Positions 34,653-43,738 are shown, counted from the stretch's first letter. The stretch is 64,000 bases of DNA from Propionibacteriales bacterium (GCA_026392465.1 JAPLCA010000034.1:1-64000), one strand, 5' to 3'. Made by a program: numbers and translations. The notes: generated from the sequence alone by a model not told the origin.

Positions 34653-35597
34653 ATGGATCTTCCGAGCGATCGACCGTTCACACTGCGCGAGGCGCAGGCC
34701 CGTGGTGTCACTCGCGACGTCCTGAGAGGGTCACGCTTCAGGCGTCTGCACCGCGGCGTCTACGTGCGGTCCGACGTCCTGCTCACCTGGAGGGTCAAGA
34801 TCATGGCGGCGCTGCTCGTGCTGCCGTCCGACTGCGTCGTCAGTCATCTGACCGCCCTGAGGATCTGGGGGTACGACACCGGCGGTGACGACGTCGAGCT
34901 CTCCACCCGGACCTCGCTCCGGTCGAGGCTGCCAGGTGTCGTGCTCCACCGCCGCCTGCGCGCGATCCCCAGCACGACCGTGGCCGGGATCCCCGTCACC
35001 GGACCCGAGCGCACCTTCGTCGACTGCGGCACCCGTCTCGGGCTGGTGACGCTCGTCCAGGTGGCCGAGCACCTGCTGCGCACGACCTCGTGTACGCGGG
35101 AGGTCCTCGAGTCGTTCTGTCACGCGCAGCACCTGCACGGCGTGACGCGGACGCGTCGGGCCATGACCATGGTGCGAGAGGGGTCCGAGTCGCCGATGGA
35201 GACGCTGCTGCGGCTCATGCTGGTGTTCGCCCGTCTGCCGGAGCCGCAGGTGAACGTCGACGTCCTGGACGAGCGCGGCCGGTTCGTCGCTCGCGTCGAC
35301 CTGCTGTACCCGCGGTGGAAGGTCGTGGTCGAGTACGACGGTCGTCACCACGAGACCGACCGCGCGCAGTGGGCACGCGACCGGCGACGGCGGGAGGCGC
35401 TCGAGGCGCTGGGCTACCGCGTCATCGTCGTGGCTGCGGCGGACCTCGCCGAGCCGAGGCAGGTGCCCTGGCGCGTCCACGCAGCCCTCGTCGCACGCGG
35501 GTACACGGGTCCTCGTCCGGTCACGAGCGTCCAGTGGCTCCGATGGTTCACCCGCCCGGCCGTTCTGGACACTTCCGGGGGACGGAACGCCGCCTGA
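34653..35597 (+). CDS. AbiEi-like/DUF559 endonuclease-domain protein
   Basis: A 314-residue protein. The N-terminal part (about 8-45, FTLREAQARGVTRDVLRGSR and FRRLHRGVYVR) looks like the winged-helix start of AbiEi-type antitoxin proteins. The C-terminal part (about 180-290) is a DUF559/Vsr-like nuclease fold: E in ESPMETLLRLM, then VARVDLLYPRWKVVVEYDG, DRRRREALEALGYRVIVV. The function is unknown. Such genes are abundant and sporadic in actinobacteria, which fits the flanking repeats and an accessory role. Confidence 0.75.
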   Translation: MDLPSDRPFTLREAQARGVTRDVLRGSRFRRLHRGVYVRSDVLLTWRVKIMAALLVLPSDCVVSHLTALRIWGYDTGGDDVELSTRTSLRSRLPGVVLHRRLRAIPSTTVAGIPVTGPERTFVDCGTRLGLVTLVQVAEHLLRTTSCTREVLESFCHAQHLHGVTRTRRAMTMVREGSESPMETLLRLMLVFARLPEPQVNVDVLDERGRFVARVDLLYPRWKVVVEYDGRHHETDRAQWARDRRRREALEALGYRVIVVAAADLAEPRQVPWRVHAALVARGYTGPRPVTSVQWLRWFTRPAVLDTSGGRNAA

Positions 35598-35615
35598 GCC
35601 CCCCGCAACTGTCCA
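35566..35615. repeat. Inverted repeat flanking the AbiEi/DUF559 gene, right
   Basis: TGGACACTTCCGGGGG (35566-35581) pairs imperfectly with CCCCCCGCAACTGTCCA (35599-35615). The left arm encodes the last codons of the gene, so the repeat and the gene end are fused. Confidence 0.65.
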
Positions 35616-35633
35616 AAAGTTGCTGTCCGGGCG

Positions 35634-35909
35634 CTAGAGGCCGCGGAGGTAGTCGGGGTCGTCGTCCGGGCCGCGGGTGGGGGGACGGCCGCCGGGCCAG
35701 CCGTAGCCGGAGTCGCGCGGGGGGCGACCCTTGCGCGACTGCGTGCCCAGGAACATCCAGGCGAGGGGGCCGACGAACGGCAGCAGGATGATGACGAACC
35801 AGGCGGGCTTCGGCAGTCCGCGGACCTGCTGGCGCGGGGTGGCCAGGAGGTCGAAGAAGGCGTACACGAGCAGCACGACGGCGACGATCGCGATCAGTGC
35901 CTTGCCCAT
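35634..35909 (-). CDS. Small membrane protein with PLDc_N-type domain
   Basis: A 91-residue protein with two membrane segments (about 5-22 and 35-53). PKPAWFVIILLPFVGPLAWM is the hallmark of the phospholipase D N-terminal (PLDc_N) family, found alone here. A charged C-terminal tail (PDDDPDYLRGL) follows. The role is unknown. The ATG has TACGGT six bases upstream. Confidence 0.82.
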   Translation of the reverse strand: MGKALIAIVAVVLLVYAFFDLLATPRQQVRGLPKPAWFVIILLPFVGPLAWMFLGTQSRKGRPPRDSGYGWPGGRPPTRGPDDDPDYLRGL

Positions 35910-35915
35910 GGCGCC

Positions 35916-35921
35916 ACCGTA
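35916..35921 (-). promoter_or_regulatory. -10 TACGGT, leaderless promoter
   Basis: On the minus strand TACGGT is followed by GGCGCC and the ATG at 35909 (spacing six). Confidence 0.5.
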
Positions 35922-36020
35922 CCCGCGGGCCTCAACCGGCGCCGCCCGACGGCCGCGGCCGCGACGACGACCGTCGGACCGCCTGCCACGGGTGCCGGCG
36001 GCGGTCTTCCCGGCGCCGAC

Positions 36021-36026
36021 TAGGCT
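36021..36026 (+). promoter_or_regulatory. -10 TAGGCT before the DUF4229 gene
   Basis: TAGGCT is followed by CGACGC and the ATG at 36033 (spacing six). Confidence 0.5.
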
Positions 36027-36032
36027 CGACGC

Positions 36033-36299
36033 ATGAAGGCGTTCTGGAGGTACACGCTCGCACGGCTCAGCGTCCTGGCCGTCACCTACCTGCTGCTGTG
36101 GGGGATCGGGCGTACCTTCCTGGAGTTCGACGAGCTGACCAACCTGCTCGTGCTGCTCGCGGCCATGATCATCTCCTCCGTGATCTCGATCTTCCTGCTC
36201 GCCGGCATGCGCGAGCAGGTGGCGCTCCAGCTGCAGGAGCGCGCCGAGCGCATGACGTCGCGCATCGAGGAGTCCCGCAGTGCCGAAGACGTCGACTGA
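36033..36299 (+). CDS. DUF4229 membrane protein
   Basis: An 88-residue protein with two membrane segments (about 10-26 and 39-58). A charged, probably helical C-terminus follows ([20 protein letters not shown]). It matches the small DUF4229 family, which commonly lies near menaquinone genes in actinobacteria; its function is unknown. It overlaps the downstream gene by 20 bases. Confidence 0.78.
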   Translation: MKAFWRYTLARLSVLAVTYLLLWGIGRTFLEFDELTNLLVLLAAMIISSVISIFLLAGMREQVALQLQERAERMTSRIEESRSAEDVD

Positions 36300-37365
36300 G
36301 GTCCGCGTCTGGATCGACGAGGCGATCCGCCGCGTCGAGGCCGACGCCAACCGCAGCGCCGACACGCACCTGCACGCGCTGCCCGTCGCCACCCCCGACG
36401 TCGACCTGTACCTAAAGGACGAGTCGGTGCACCCCACCGGCAGCCTCAAGCACCGGCTCGCGCGGTCGCTGTTCCTGCACGCCCTCTGCAACGGCTGGAT
36501 CGGTCCGGGCTCGACGGTGGTCGAGGCCTCGAGCGGGTCGACGGCCGTCAGCGAGGCCTACTTCGCGCGGCTCGTCGGGCTCCCGTTCGTCGCCGTCATG
36601 CCCGCTGCCACGAGCGCGGAGAAGGTGGCGCTCATCGAGTGGTACGGCGGACGCTGCCACTTCGTGGAGAACGCGGCCGACGTGTACGACGAGGCGCGCC
36701 GGGTGGCCGAGGAGTGCGACGGCCACTACATGGACCAGTTCACGTACGCCGAGCGGGCGACCGACTGGCGCGGCAACAACAACATCGCGGAGTCGATCTT
36801 CGAGCAGATGTCGGCCGAGCGGCACCCCGTGCCCGCCTGGGTGGTCGTGAGCGCCGGCACGGGCGGCACGTCCGCCACCATCGGCCGCTACCTGCGCTAC
36901 CGCCGCCACCCCACGTCGCTGCTCGTCGCCGACCCCGAGAACTCCGCGTTCCTCGACGGCTGGGAGCAGGACAGGTCCGACGTGGTCACGGGGGTGTCGT
37001 CGCGGATCGAGGGCATCGGTCGGCCGCGGGTGGAGCCGTCGTTCGTGGGCGGCGTCATCGACGACATGCTGCGCGTGCCCGACGCCGCGTCGATCGCGAC
37101 CATGCGGTGGACGAGCGACCGGCTGGGCCGTCTGGTGGGCGGCTCGACCGGCACGAACGTGTGGGCGTCGCTGACGCTCGCCGCGCGGATGCGCACGGCG
37201 GGGGAGAGCGGCAGCATCGTCACCCTGCTGTGCGACGCCGGGGAGCGCTACCTCAGCAGCTACTACGACGACGCGTGGCTGGCGGAGCGCGGCATCGACC
37301 TCGCGCCGTGGACCGAGCGGCTGGCCGAGTACGACGCGACCGGGCGGCTGCCCGGTATCGACTGA
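36280..37365 (+). CDS. cds1: PLP-dependent cysteine synthase-family protein, Cds1-like cysteine desulfhydrase
   Basis: A 361-residue fold-type II PLP enzyme. The Schiff-base Lys is in [18 protein letters not shown] (about 56). [17 protein letters not shown] (about 84) and [18 protein letters not shown] (about 190) bind PLP. The sequence closely resembles mycobacterial Cds1, which degrades L-cysteine to H2S, ammonia and pyruvate and affects respiration. A biosynthetic cysteine synthase role cannot be excluded. The GTG start is supported by CGAGGA upstream. Confidence 0.8.
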   Translation: MPKTSTEVRVWIDEAIRRVEADANRSADTHLHALPVATPDVDLYLKDESVHPTGSLKHRLARSLFLHALCNGWIGPGSTVVEASSGSTAVSEAYFARLVGLPFVAVMPAATSAEKVALIEWYGGRCHFVENAADVYDEARRVAEECDGHYMDQFTYAERATDWRGNNNIAESIFEQMSAERHPVPAWVVVSAGTGGTSATIGRYLRYRRHPTSLLVADPENSAFLDGWEQDRSDVVTGVSSRIEGIGRPRVEPSFVGGVIDDMLRVPDAASIATMRWTSDRLGRLVGGSTGTNVWASLTLAARMRTAGESGSIVTLLCDAGERYLSSYYDDAWLAERGIDLAPWTERLAEYDATGRLPGID

Positions 37366-37399
37366 GGGGGTCGGCTGAAGGGGGTCGACGGTCCCGCGG

Positions 37400-37915
37400 T
37401 CAGGTGACCTCGACGAGCGTCCACGACTCGACGGCACCGTCGGTGAGCACGAGCCGGCCGAGGGTGCCGTGCGGCTGACGTCGCTTGTCGGTCGGGGAGC
37501 CGGGGTTGAGGATGCGCGGCCCGTCCTGGTCGGTCTCGTCCCAGGGGATGTGCGAGTGGCCGAACACGACGACGTCGGCGTCGGGGAAGCGTCGCCGCAT
37601 GCGTCGCACGCGGCCCTGCTTCTGCCCGGCGTCGTGGATCATCGCGACGCGCACGCCGGCCAGCTCGAGCTCGAGCGTCTCGGGTGCGCCCCACGCGGCG
37701 ACGTCGGCGCCGTCGTTGTTGCCCTGCACGACGTGCACCGGCGCGATGGTGGCGAGCTCGTCGAGCACCGACGGCTCGCACACGTCGCCCGCGTGCAGCA
37801 CGAGGTCGACGCCGCGCAGCTCCTCGGCCACGCGTCCGGGCATGCCCTTCCAGAACCTCGGGGCATGAGTGTCGGAGACGACGCCCACCACCAGCCTGCC
37901 CCGCCCGGAGGTCAT
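37400..37915 (-). CDS. Metallophosphoesterase, YfcE/MJ0936-like
   Basis: A 171-residue phosphodiesterase. The metal-binding motifs appear in order: VGVVSDTHAPRF (about 10-21), DLVLHAGDVCE (about 37), VQGNNDG (about 63), MIHDAGQKQG (about 91) and VVFGHSHIPWDE (about 113), with LNPGSPTDKR near the end. The substrate is unknown. It overlaps the menA stop by four bases and so is translationally coupled to it. Confidence 0.88.
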   Translation of the reverse strand: MTSGRGRLVVGVVSDTHAPRFWKGMPGRVAEELRGVDLVLHAGDVCEPSVLDELATIAPVHVVQGNNDGADVAAWGAPETLELELAGVRVAMIHDAGQKQGRVRRMRRRFPDADVVVFGHSHIPWDETDQDGPRILNPGSPTDKRRQPHGTLGRLVLTDGAVESWTLVEVT

Positions 37916-38802
37916 CGGCCGAGGACGAGCCCGAGGGCGAGACCGGCCGACCAGAGCAGCTCGGCGATGCCGGTGGCCTTGAGCACGGGGACGAGCGCAG
38001 GTCCTTGGGCGTCGGCGAGCACGGCCCGCAGCGCGGGGACGGCGGGCGCGAGGCCGGGCAGCGCGAGCAGCGCCCAGGGCGTCGCGCCGACGGCCAGCAC
38101 GATCGCGAGCGCGGCGCTGAGCCCGACGAGCGCGGCGTAGAACCACCGCGAGCGCGCGTCGCCCAGCACCACGGCGAGGGTCCGCTTCCCGGCCTCGACG
38201 TCGGTGGGGATGTCGCGCAGGTTGTTGGCCACGAGGATCGCGCAGGCGAGCGCTCCGACGCCGACGGCAGCCGCCCACGCCTCCCACGGGAGCGCCTCGA
38301 CCTGCACGTAGACGGTGCCGAGGACGGCCACCAGCCCGAAGAACAGGAACACGCTCACCTCGCCCAGTGCGCGGTAGCCGTACGGGTTCGGGCCGCCCGT
38401 GTAGGTCCAGGCCGCGCCGAGCGCGGCGACGCCGACGAGCAGCAGCCACCACGTCGTCGTGGCCGCGAGGGCCAGGCCCAGCAGCGCGCCGAGGCCGAGG
38501 AAGCCGAGCGCGGCGGCCTTGACCGCCGACGGTCGCGCCAGGCCCGACCCGACGAGCCGCAGCGGACCCACGCGGTCGTCGTCGGTGCCGCGGACGCCGT
38601 CGGAGTAGTCGTTGGCGTAGTTCACGCCCACCTGCAGCGCGAGGGACACGCCGAGCGCGAGCAGGGCCTTGGTCCAGACCACGTCGGCCACGTACGCCGC
38701 CACGCCGGTGCCGGCCAGGACGGGCGCGACGGCCGCGGGGAGGGTGCGGGGACGGGCCCCCTCGACCCACTGCGAGAGGGTCGCGCTGCTGCGGTCGGTC
38801 AC
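37912..38802 (-). CDS. menA: 1,4-dihydroxy-2-naphthoate polyprenyltransferase
   Basis: A 296-residue UbiA-superfamily membrane enzyme that attaches the prenyl chain to DHNA. The first Asp-rich motif is NYANDYSDGVRGTDDDRVGP (about 61-80), the second lies in NNLRDIPTDVEAGKRTLAVV (about 190). About eight or nine membrane helices are visible. The start is GTG. It is transcribed away from menE. Confidence 0.93.
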   Translation of the reverse strand: MTDRSSATLSQWVEGARPRTLPAAVAPVLAGTGVAAYVADVVWTKALLALGVSLALQVGVNYANDYSDGVRGTDDDRVGPLRLVGSGLARPSAVKAAALGFLGLGALLGLALAATTTWWLLLVGVAALGAAWTYTGGPNPYGYRALGEVSVFLFFGLVAVLGTVYVQVEALPWEAWAAAVGVGALACAILVANNLRDIPTDVEAGKRTLAVVLGDARSRWFYAALVGLSAALAIVLAVGATPWALLALPGLAPAVPALRAVLADAQGPALVPVLKATGIAELLWSAGLALGLVLGR

Positions 38803-38839
38803 GATGCTCCTAGGGTTCAGCGGACAGTGTGCCAGCGCC

Positions 38840-38845
38840 TAGGGT
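38840..38845 (+). promoter_or_regulatory. -10 TAGGGT, leaderless promoter
   Basis: TAGGGT is followed by six G residues and the ATG at 38852. Confidence 0.5.
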
Positions 38846-38851
38846 GGGGGG

Positions 38852-39052
38852 ATGACGCAGCCGCCGTTCCCGTTCGTCCTGGTGCTGCTGACGGGCATCT
38901 TCGTGTGGCTGGCGGTGACCTCCGACGGCGGCTGGCTGCCCCTCGCCGCCGGGTTCGGAGCGCTGGTGACGGGTGCCGCCGCGCTGTACCAGTCGCGCCC
39001 GGTGCGCGACCCGCTGGAGGAGGAGCCGGACGAGTGGGAGCCGGGCTCCTGA
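38852..39052 (+). CDS. Small membrane protein between menA and menE
   Basis: A 66-residue protein with two hydrophobic segments (about 8-24 and 29-47). Its acidic tail ends DPLEEEPDEWEPGS. The function is unknown. It overlaps menE by 19 bases, so the two are probably co-translated, suggesting a membrane role linked to menaquinone synthesis. Confidence 0.65.
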   Translation: MTQPPFPFVLVLLTGIFVWLAVTSDGGWLPLAAGFGALVTGAAALYQSRPVRDPLEEEPDEWEPGS

Positions 39053-40095
39053 GCGGAGGGGCGTCGCTGCGCCCGGTGTCGGGCTCGGCGCGTGAGGTGC
39101 TCGACCTGCTGCGACCGTGGGTGGCCGGTGACGACGTCGAGCCTCTGGTCGTGCGCACGTCGGGCAGCACGGGCGAGCCGAAGGACGTGCGCCTGTCGCG
39201 GTCCGCGGTGCTGGCGTCGGCGCGGGCCACGCACGCACGGCTCGGCGGTCCCGGCCAGTGGCTGCTGGCGCTCCCCGTGACCGGGGTGGGCGGCCTGCAG
39301 GTGCTGGTGCGCTCCCTGCTCGCCGGGCAGGAGCCGGTGCTCCTCGACGAGCACGACGACCTCGTCGACGCGCTGCGGGCGCTCGAGGCTCCCCGGACCT
39401 ACGCGTCGCTCGTGCCCACCCAGCTGCACCGGCTGGCCGCGGCGGGGCGGCTCGACGTGCTCGCGGCGCTCGACGCGGTGCTGGTGGGAGGTGCCGCGCT
39501 CGACCCGACGCTGCGCGAGCAGGCGACGTCGGCCGGGGTGCGGGTCGTGCGCACCTACGGGATGAGCGAGACCAGCGGCGGGTGCGTGTACGACGGCGTC
39601 CCGCTCGACGGCGTGCGCGTGCGGGTCGTCGACGGGCGCGACGGCGTGGGTCGGGTGCAGGTGGCGGGGCCGGTGCTGTTCGACGGCTACGGCGACGTCG
39701 CGCGCACCGACGAGTGGTTCGACACCGCCGACTTCGGGAGCGTGGACGACGCAGGTGTGCTGACCGTCGTCGGTCGGGCCGACGACGTGGTGGTGAGCGG
39801 CGGGGTGAACGTGCCGCTGCCCGCGGTCGAGCGGGCGCTGCGCGCGCTGCCCGAGGTGCACGACGCGGCCGTGGTCGGCGTGCCCGACGACGAGTGGGGC
39901 ACCCGCGTGGTGGCGGTCGTGGTCCCGGCCGACGCGACCTGCCTCGACGCGGTGGCAGCCGACCGCCTCCGCGACGCTCTGGAGGAGCAGGGACTGCCGC
40001 GACGCTGGGCGCCGCGCGACGTCACCCTCGTCGACGCCGTCCCCCTCCTCCCGAACGGCAAGGTCGACCGCATCGCCGTCCGCCGCCTGTTCTAG
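39034..40095 (+). CDS. menE: o-Succinylbenzoate-CoA ligase
   Basis: A 353-residue ANL ligase that activates OSB for ring closure by MenB. Motifs are VVRTSGSTGEPKDVRLSRSA (about 39-58), VRTYGMSETSGGCVYDG (about 170), FDTADFGSVDDAGVLTVVGR (about 229) and the catalytic Lys in LLPNGKVDRIAVR (about 342). It is short for the family, as in other actinobacteria. The GTG inside the preceding gene is chosen because GGAGGAGG lies about ten bases before it. Confidence 0.88.
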   Translation: MGAGLLSGGASLRPVSGSAREVLDLLRPWVAGDDVEPLVVRTSGSTGEPKDVRLSRSAVLASARATHARLGGPGQWLLALPVTGVGGLQVLVRSLLAGQEPVLLDEHDDLVDALRALEAPRTYASLVPTQLHRLAAAGRLDVLAALDAVLVGGAALDPTLREQATSAGVRVVRTYGMSETSGGCVYDGVPLDGVRVRVVDGRDGVGRVQVAGPVLFDGYGDVARTDEWFDTADFGSVDDAGVLTVVGRADDVVVSGGVNVPLPAVERALRALPEVHDAAVVGVPDDEWGTRVVAVVVPADATCLDAVAADRLRDALEEQGLPRRWAPRDVTLVDAVPLLPNGKVDRIAVRRLF

Positions 40096-40103
40096 CCCCC
40101 ACC

Positions 40104-40350
40104 CTTCCTGCCCTTGGGGTTGGGCCCCACCCCAAAGGTGACTCCCCACCCCAGCGCTGAGGTGGGACGAGCCCTTGGGGTGGGGGAGACGGCCCTCCGA
40201 GGATGTCCGGAGCCGTCCTCCAGGCGCTGTGTCCGGCGCGCCGCGACGTGCCTCGTCCGTTGGCTCTGGATGAATCCCCCCAACCCCAAGGGAACTCCCC
40301 CACGCAGCGCTGCGTGGGGGAGTCAGACTTTGAGTTGGGCCCAACCCAAA
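40104..40350. repeat. Cluster of palindromes between convergent menE and an SDR gene
   Basis: Several hairpins are packed here. CCTTGGGGTTGGG with its complement lies near the left, and ACTCCCCCACGCAGC forms a perfect 30-base palindrome at 40294-40323. GTTGGGCCCAAC lies near 40335. CCCTTGGGG near 40165 can also pair with CCCCAAGGG near 40285. It probably terminates both convergent transcripts. Confidence 0.65.
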
Positions 40351-40363
40351 AGGGGGGAGGGGG

Positions 40364-41017
40364 TCAGGCGGAGGCGACGGCCTCGTCGACCGGGGTCCCG
40401 CCGGTGACGAGGTCCCACTGACGGCCGATGCCGGCGCCGGTGTGCAGGACCTCGGCGAGCACGGCGGCGACGTCGGCGCGCGGGACCTCGCCGCGGGCCA
40501 CGGAGTCGCCGAGCGTGACCGTGCCGCGGGCGGGGTCGTCGGTGAGCCTGCCGGGACGGATGATCGTCCAGTCCAGGCCGCTCTCGCGCAGCGCGACGTC
40601 GGCGTCGCGCTTGGCCTCGACGTACGCGCGCCACACCTCGTCGGTGTCCTCGGGCAGCGGCAGGTCGACGCCGATCGCGGAGATCTGCACGAAGCGACGG
40701 ATGCCCGCGATCCGGGCGCCCTCGACCGACTTCAGCGAGCCCTCGAGGTCGACGGCCCGCTTGCGGCCGATGTTGCCGTCGGGTCCGCCGCCGGCCGCGA
40801 AGACGACCGCGTCGCAGCCCTCGAACACGGACGCGAAGGCGTCGGCGTCCTGCTGCTCGATGTCGAGGCGGCGCGCCGTGGCCCCCCGCTGCTCGACATC
40901 GGTGGTGTGCGCGTCGTTGCGGATGAGCGCGACGACGTCGTGACCGCGCGCGCGGAGCTGCTCGATGAGGTGGAGGGCGATCTGTCCGTGGCCCCCGACG
41001 ATGGCGATGGTCGACAT
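40364..41017 (-). CDS. NAD(P)H-binding SDR-family protein
   Basis: A 217-residue atypical short-chain dehydrogenase. The nucleotide-binding motif is IAIVGGHGQIALHLIEQL (4-21). VVFAAGGGPDGN (about 70), FVQISAIGVDLP (about 108) and WTIIRPGRLTDDPARGTV (about 147) match the SDR_a5/YwnB-like family. Its substrate is unknown. The ATG is preceded by CACGGT at six bases, a near match to the local leaderless -10. Confidence 0.82.
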   Translation of the reverse strand: MSTIAIVGGHGQIALHLIEQLRARGHDVVALIRNDAHTTDVEQRGATARRLDIEQQDADAFASVFEGCDAVVFAAGGGPDGNIGRKRAVDLEGSLKSVEGARIAGIRRFVQISAIGVDLPLPEDTDEVWRAYVEAKRDADVALRESGLDWTIIRPGRLTDDPARGTVTLGDSVARGEVPRADVAAVLAEVLHTGAGIGRQWDLVTGGTPVDEAVASA

Positions 41018-41110
41018 GCCTCCACCGTGGCACGGCGCACCTGACGTCGCAGTCCGGCCCCGGGGCGTTGTGCGCGACCTCACCCGCAGGCCCCGATGCT
41101 GCCGCGCCGC

Positions 41111-41116
41111 TACCCT
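41111..41116 (+). promoter_or_regulatory. -10 TACCCT before menC, leaderless promoter
   Basis: TACCCT is followed by CGGCAG and the GTG at 41123 (spacing six), which fixes the start of menC. Confidence 0.55.
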
Positions 41117-41122
41117 CGGCAG

Positions 41123-42073
41123 GTGCACACGTTCGCGATCGGCATGCCCGTCCGGTTCCGCGGCATCCGCCGACGCGAGGGTCTGCTCGTGCGCGGCGCC
41201 GCGGGGTGGGGCGAGTTCAGCCCGTTCCTCGACTACGACGACGTGGAGTGCGTGCCGTGGCTGCGCGCCGCCCTGGAGGCCGCCCACGACGGCTGGCCCG
41301 AGCCCGTCCGCGACCGGGTGCCCGTGAACGCGACCGTGCCGGCCGTCGGCCCCGAGCAGGCCGCGCAGATCGTCCGGTCCTCGGGCGCCACGACCGCCAA
41401 GGTGAAGGTCGCCGAGCGCGGTCAGACGCTGGCCGACGACGTCGCACGCGTCGAGGCCGTCCGCGACGTCCTGGGGACCGACGGTCGGGTGCGGGTCGAC
41501 GCGAACGGCGGGTGGTCCGTCGACGACGCGGTCGCCGCCGTCAAAGCCCTCGACGCCGTCGGGACGCTCGAGTACGTCGAGCAGCCGTGCGCCACGGTGG
41601 AGGAGCTTGCGCTGGTCCGACGTCGGGTCGACGTGCCCGTGGCCGCCGACGAGTCGATCCGTCGCGCCGCCGACCCCTACCGCGTCCGCGACCTCGAGGC
41701 CGCCGACGTCGCCGTGCTCAAGGTCCAGCCGCTCGGCGGGGTGCGCGCGTGCCTGCGGGTGGCCGAGGAGATCGGCCTGCCCGTCGTCGTCTCGAGCGCG
41801 GTCGAGTCGTCGGTGGGCCTGGCCGCTGGCGTCGCCCTCGCGGCGGCCCTGCCCGAGCTGCCCTACGCGTGCGGCCTCGGCACGACGTCGCTGCTGGGCG
41901 GCGACGTCACGAGCACCCCGCTGCACCCCGTCGACGGCTGGCTCCCCGTGCGACCGGTCGAGGTCGACGAGGTCGCGCTGGTCGAGGTCGCCGCCGACGC
42001 CGCGACCGACGCCGCCTGGCGCACCAGGTTCGAGCGCGTCGACGCCCTGCTCCGGTCGCAGGCCGGCGGATGA
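41123..42073 (+). CDS. menC: o-Succinylbenzoate synthase
   Basis: A 316-residue enolase-superfamily enzyme that dehydrates SHCHC to OSB. The barrel shows the KxK pair in TTAKVKVAERG (about 99). The metal ligands are in VRVDANGGWS (about 133), EYVEQPCAT (about 157) and AADESIRRA (about 180), and the second Lys lies in AVLKVQPLGGV (about 206). The GTG start is set by the -10 six bases upstream. It overlaps menD by ATGA. Confidence 0.9.
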   Translation: MHTFAIGMPVRFRGIRRREGLLVRGAAGWGEFSPFLDYDDVECVPWLRAALEAAHDGWPEPVRDRVPVNATVPAVGPEQAAQIVRSSGATTAKVKVAERGQTLADDVARVEAVRDVLGTDGRVRVDANGGWSVDDAVAAVKALDAVGTLEYVEQPCATVEELALVRRRVDVPVAADESIRRAADPYRVRDLEAADVAVLKVQPLGGVRACLRVAEEIGLPVVVSSAVESSVGLAAGVALAAALPELPYACGLGTTSLLGGDVTSTPLHPVDGWLPVRPVEVDEVALVEVAADAATDAAWRTRFERVDALLRSQAGG

Positions 42074-43656
42074 GCGCCACCGGCACGGCGCACCGGCTCC
42101 TGCGGATCCTCGTGGAGCACGGCGTCACCGATGCGGTGCTCTCGCCCGGCTCGCGGTCCGCGCCGGTCGCTCTCGCGCTCCGCGCCGCCGACGCCGCCGG
42201 GCTGCTCCGGCTGCACGTGCGCGTCGACGAGCGGGAGGCCGGGTTCCTGGCGCTCGGCCTGTCCCGGACGTCGCACCGGCTCGTCCCCGTCGTCACGACG
42301 TCGGGCACCGCGGTCGCGAACCTGCACCCCGCGATGCTCGAGGCGCTGCACGCGGGCGTCGGCGTGCTGGCCGTGACCGCCGACCGTCCGGCGAGGCTGC
42401 GCGGCACGGGCGCCAACCAGACCACGGTGCAGCCCGGCATCTTCCCCGGCGTCCGCGCCGTGCAGGCGGTCGGCGACGTCGCCACCCTGCCAGCCGACGC
42501 TCCCGCCCACCTCAACCTCGAGCTCGACGAGCCGCTGGTGGAGCCCGGGACCGACTGGACCGCCGGGCTCGTCGCCCTCCCGGTGGCCGGGCACACGCGC
42601 CGCATCCCGGACGGGCCGCCGCTCGTCCTCGACCCCGGTCCCCGCACCGTCGTGCTCGCGGGCGACGAGTCCGGTGCCCGCGCCCGCGTGCTCGCCCGCG
42701 ACGCCGGCTGGCCGCTGCTCGCCGAGCCGACGTCGGGGTCGCGCACGGGCGGTGCGCTGCCCACGTACCGGCTCCTGCTCGGCCACGAGCCCCTGGCCGG
42801 GCGCGTCGAGCGCGTGGTGTCGTTCGGCCACCCGACGCTGAGCCGCCCGGTCACGCGGCTGCTGGCGCGCGCCGACGTCGACGTCGTGCACGTGGGCACG
42901 CAGGCGACGTACCCCGTGCCGGCCGGACCCCGCGTCACCTTCACCGACGAGGTCGCGGCGGACGGCGTCGCCGACCCCGCCTGGCTGCAGGAGTGGACGG
43001 ACGCCGACACCCGCGTGCAGCGCGGCGTCGACGCCCTGCTCGCGGCGCACCCCGACAGCGGCCTCGCCGTCGCGCGCGTCGTCGCCGAGGCCCTCCCTCC
43101 CGGCGGGCTGCTCGTCGTGGGCGCGTCGCAGCCGATCCGCGACCTCGACGTCGTCGCGCGGCCCTGGGCCGTGGGGGAGCGTCGCTACGTCGTGGCCAAC
43201 CGCGGCCTCGCCGGCATCGACGGCACCGTCTCGACCGCCGTCGGCGCGGCGCTCGCGCGCGACTCGAGCCGGGCGCTGGCGCTCATGGGCGACCTGACCT
43301 TCCTGCACGGCAGCAACGGCCTGCTGGTGGGCCCCGACGAGCCGCGGCCGGACCTCACGGTCGTGGTGGTCAACGACGACGGCGGTGCCATCTTCTCCAC
43401 GCTGGAGCAGGGCGGACCGGAGCACGCCGACGCGTTCGAGCGCGTCTTCGCGACGCCGACCGGCGCCGACCTCGGGGCCCTGTGCGCCGGCTACCGCGTG
43501 CCGCACCGGCGAGTCGAGCCTGCCGGCCTCTCGGACGCCCTCGCCTCGCCCGTCGGCGGGATCGAGGTGGTCGAGGTGGTGCTGCGCCGCGACGACCGTC
43601 GTGCCCTCGACGCGGCGCTGCGCTCGGCGACCGCAGAGGCGCTCGCCGAGGACTGA
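42070..43656 (+). CDS. menD: SEPHCHC synthase MenD
   Basis: A 528-residue ThDP enzyme joining 2-oxoglutarate and isochorismate. The N-terminal SPGSRSAPVALAL (about 26), the catalytic Glu in RVDEREAGFLALGL (about 55) and TSGTAVANLHPAMLEA (about 78) are family marks. The ThDP/Mg motif is GDLTFLHGSNGLL to VVNDDGGAIFSTLEQ (about 407-445). It is coupled to menC. Confidence 0.93.
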   Translation: MSATGTAHRLLRILVEHGVTDAVLSPGSRSAPVALALRAADAAGLLRLHVRVDEREAGFLALGLSRTSHRLVPVVTTSGTAVANLHPAMLEALHAGVGVLAVTADRPARLRGTGANQTTVQPGIFPGVRAVQAVGDVATLPADAPAHLNLELDEPLVEPGTDWTAGLVALPVAGHTRRIPDGPPLVLDPGPRTVVLAGDESGARARVLARDAGWPLLAEPTSGSRTGGALPTYRLLLGHEPLAGRVERVVSFGHPTLSRPVTRLLARADVDVVHVGTQATYPVPAGPRVTFTDEVAADGVADPAWLQEWTDADTRVQRGVDALLAAHPDSGLAVARVVAEALPPGGLLVVGASQPIRDLDVVARPWAVGERRYVVANRGLAGIDGTVSTAVGAALARDSSRALALMGDLTFLHGSNGLLVGPDEPRPDLTVVVVNDDGGAIFSTLEQGGPEHADAFERVFATPTGADLGALCAGYRVPHRRVEPAGLSDALASPVGGIEVVEVVLRRDDRRALDAALRSATAEALAED

Positions 43657-43738
43657 CGGCCGCCGTGGCTGCGCCGACCGACGACGTCCAGCAGTCGAGA
43701 AACCGTGACAGTCCTGGTGGCAGTGACCGTGCCGACGG

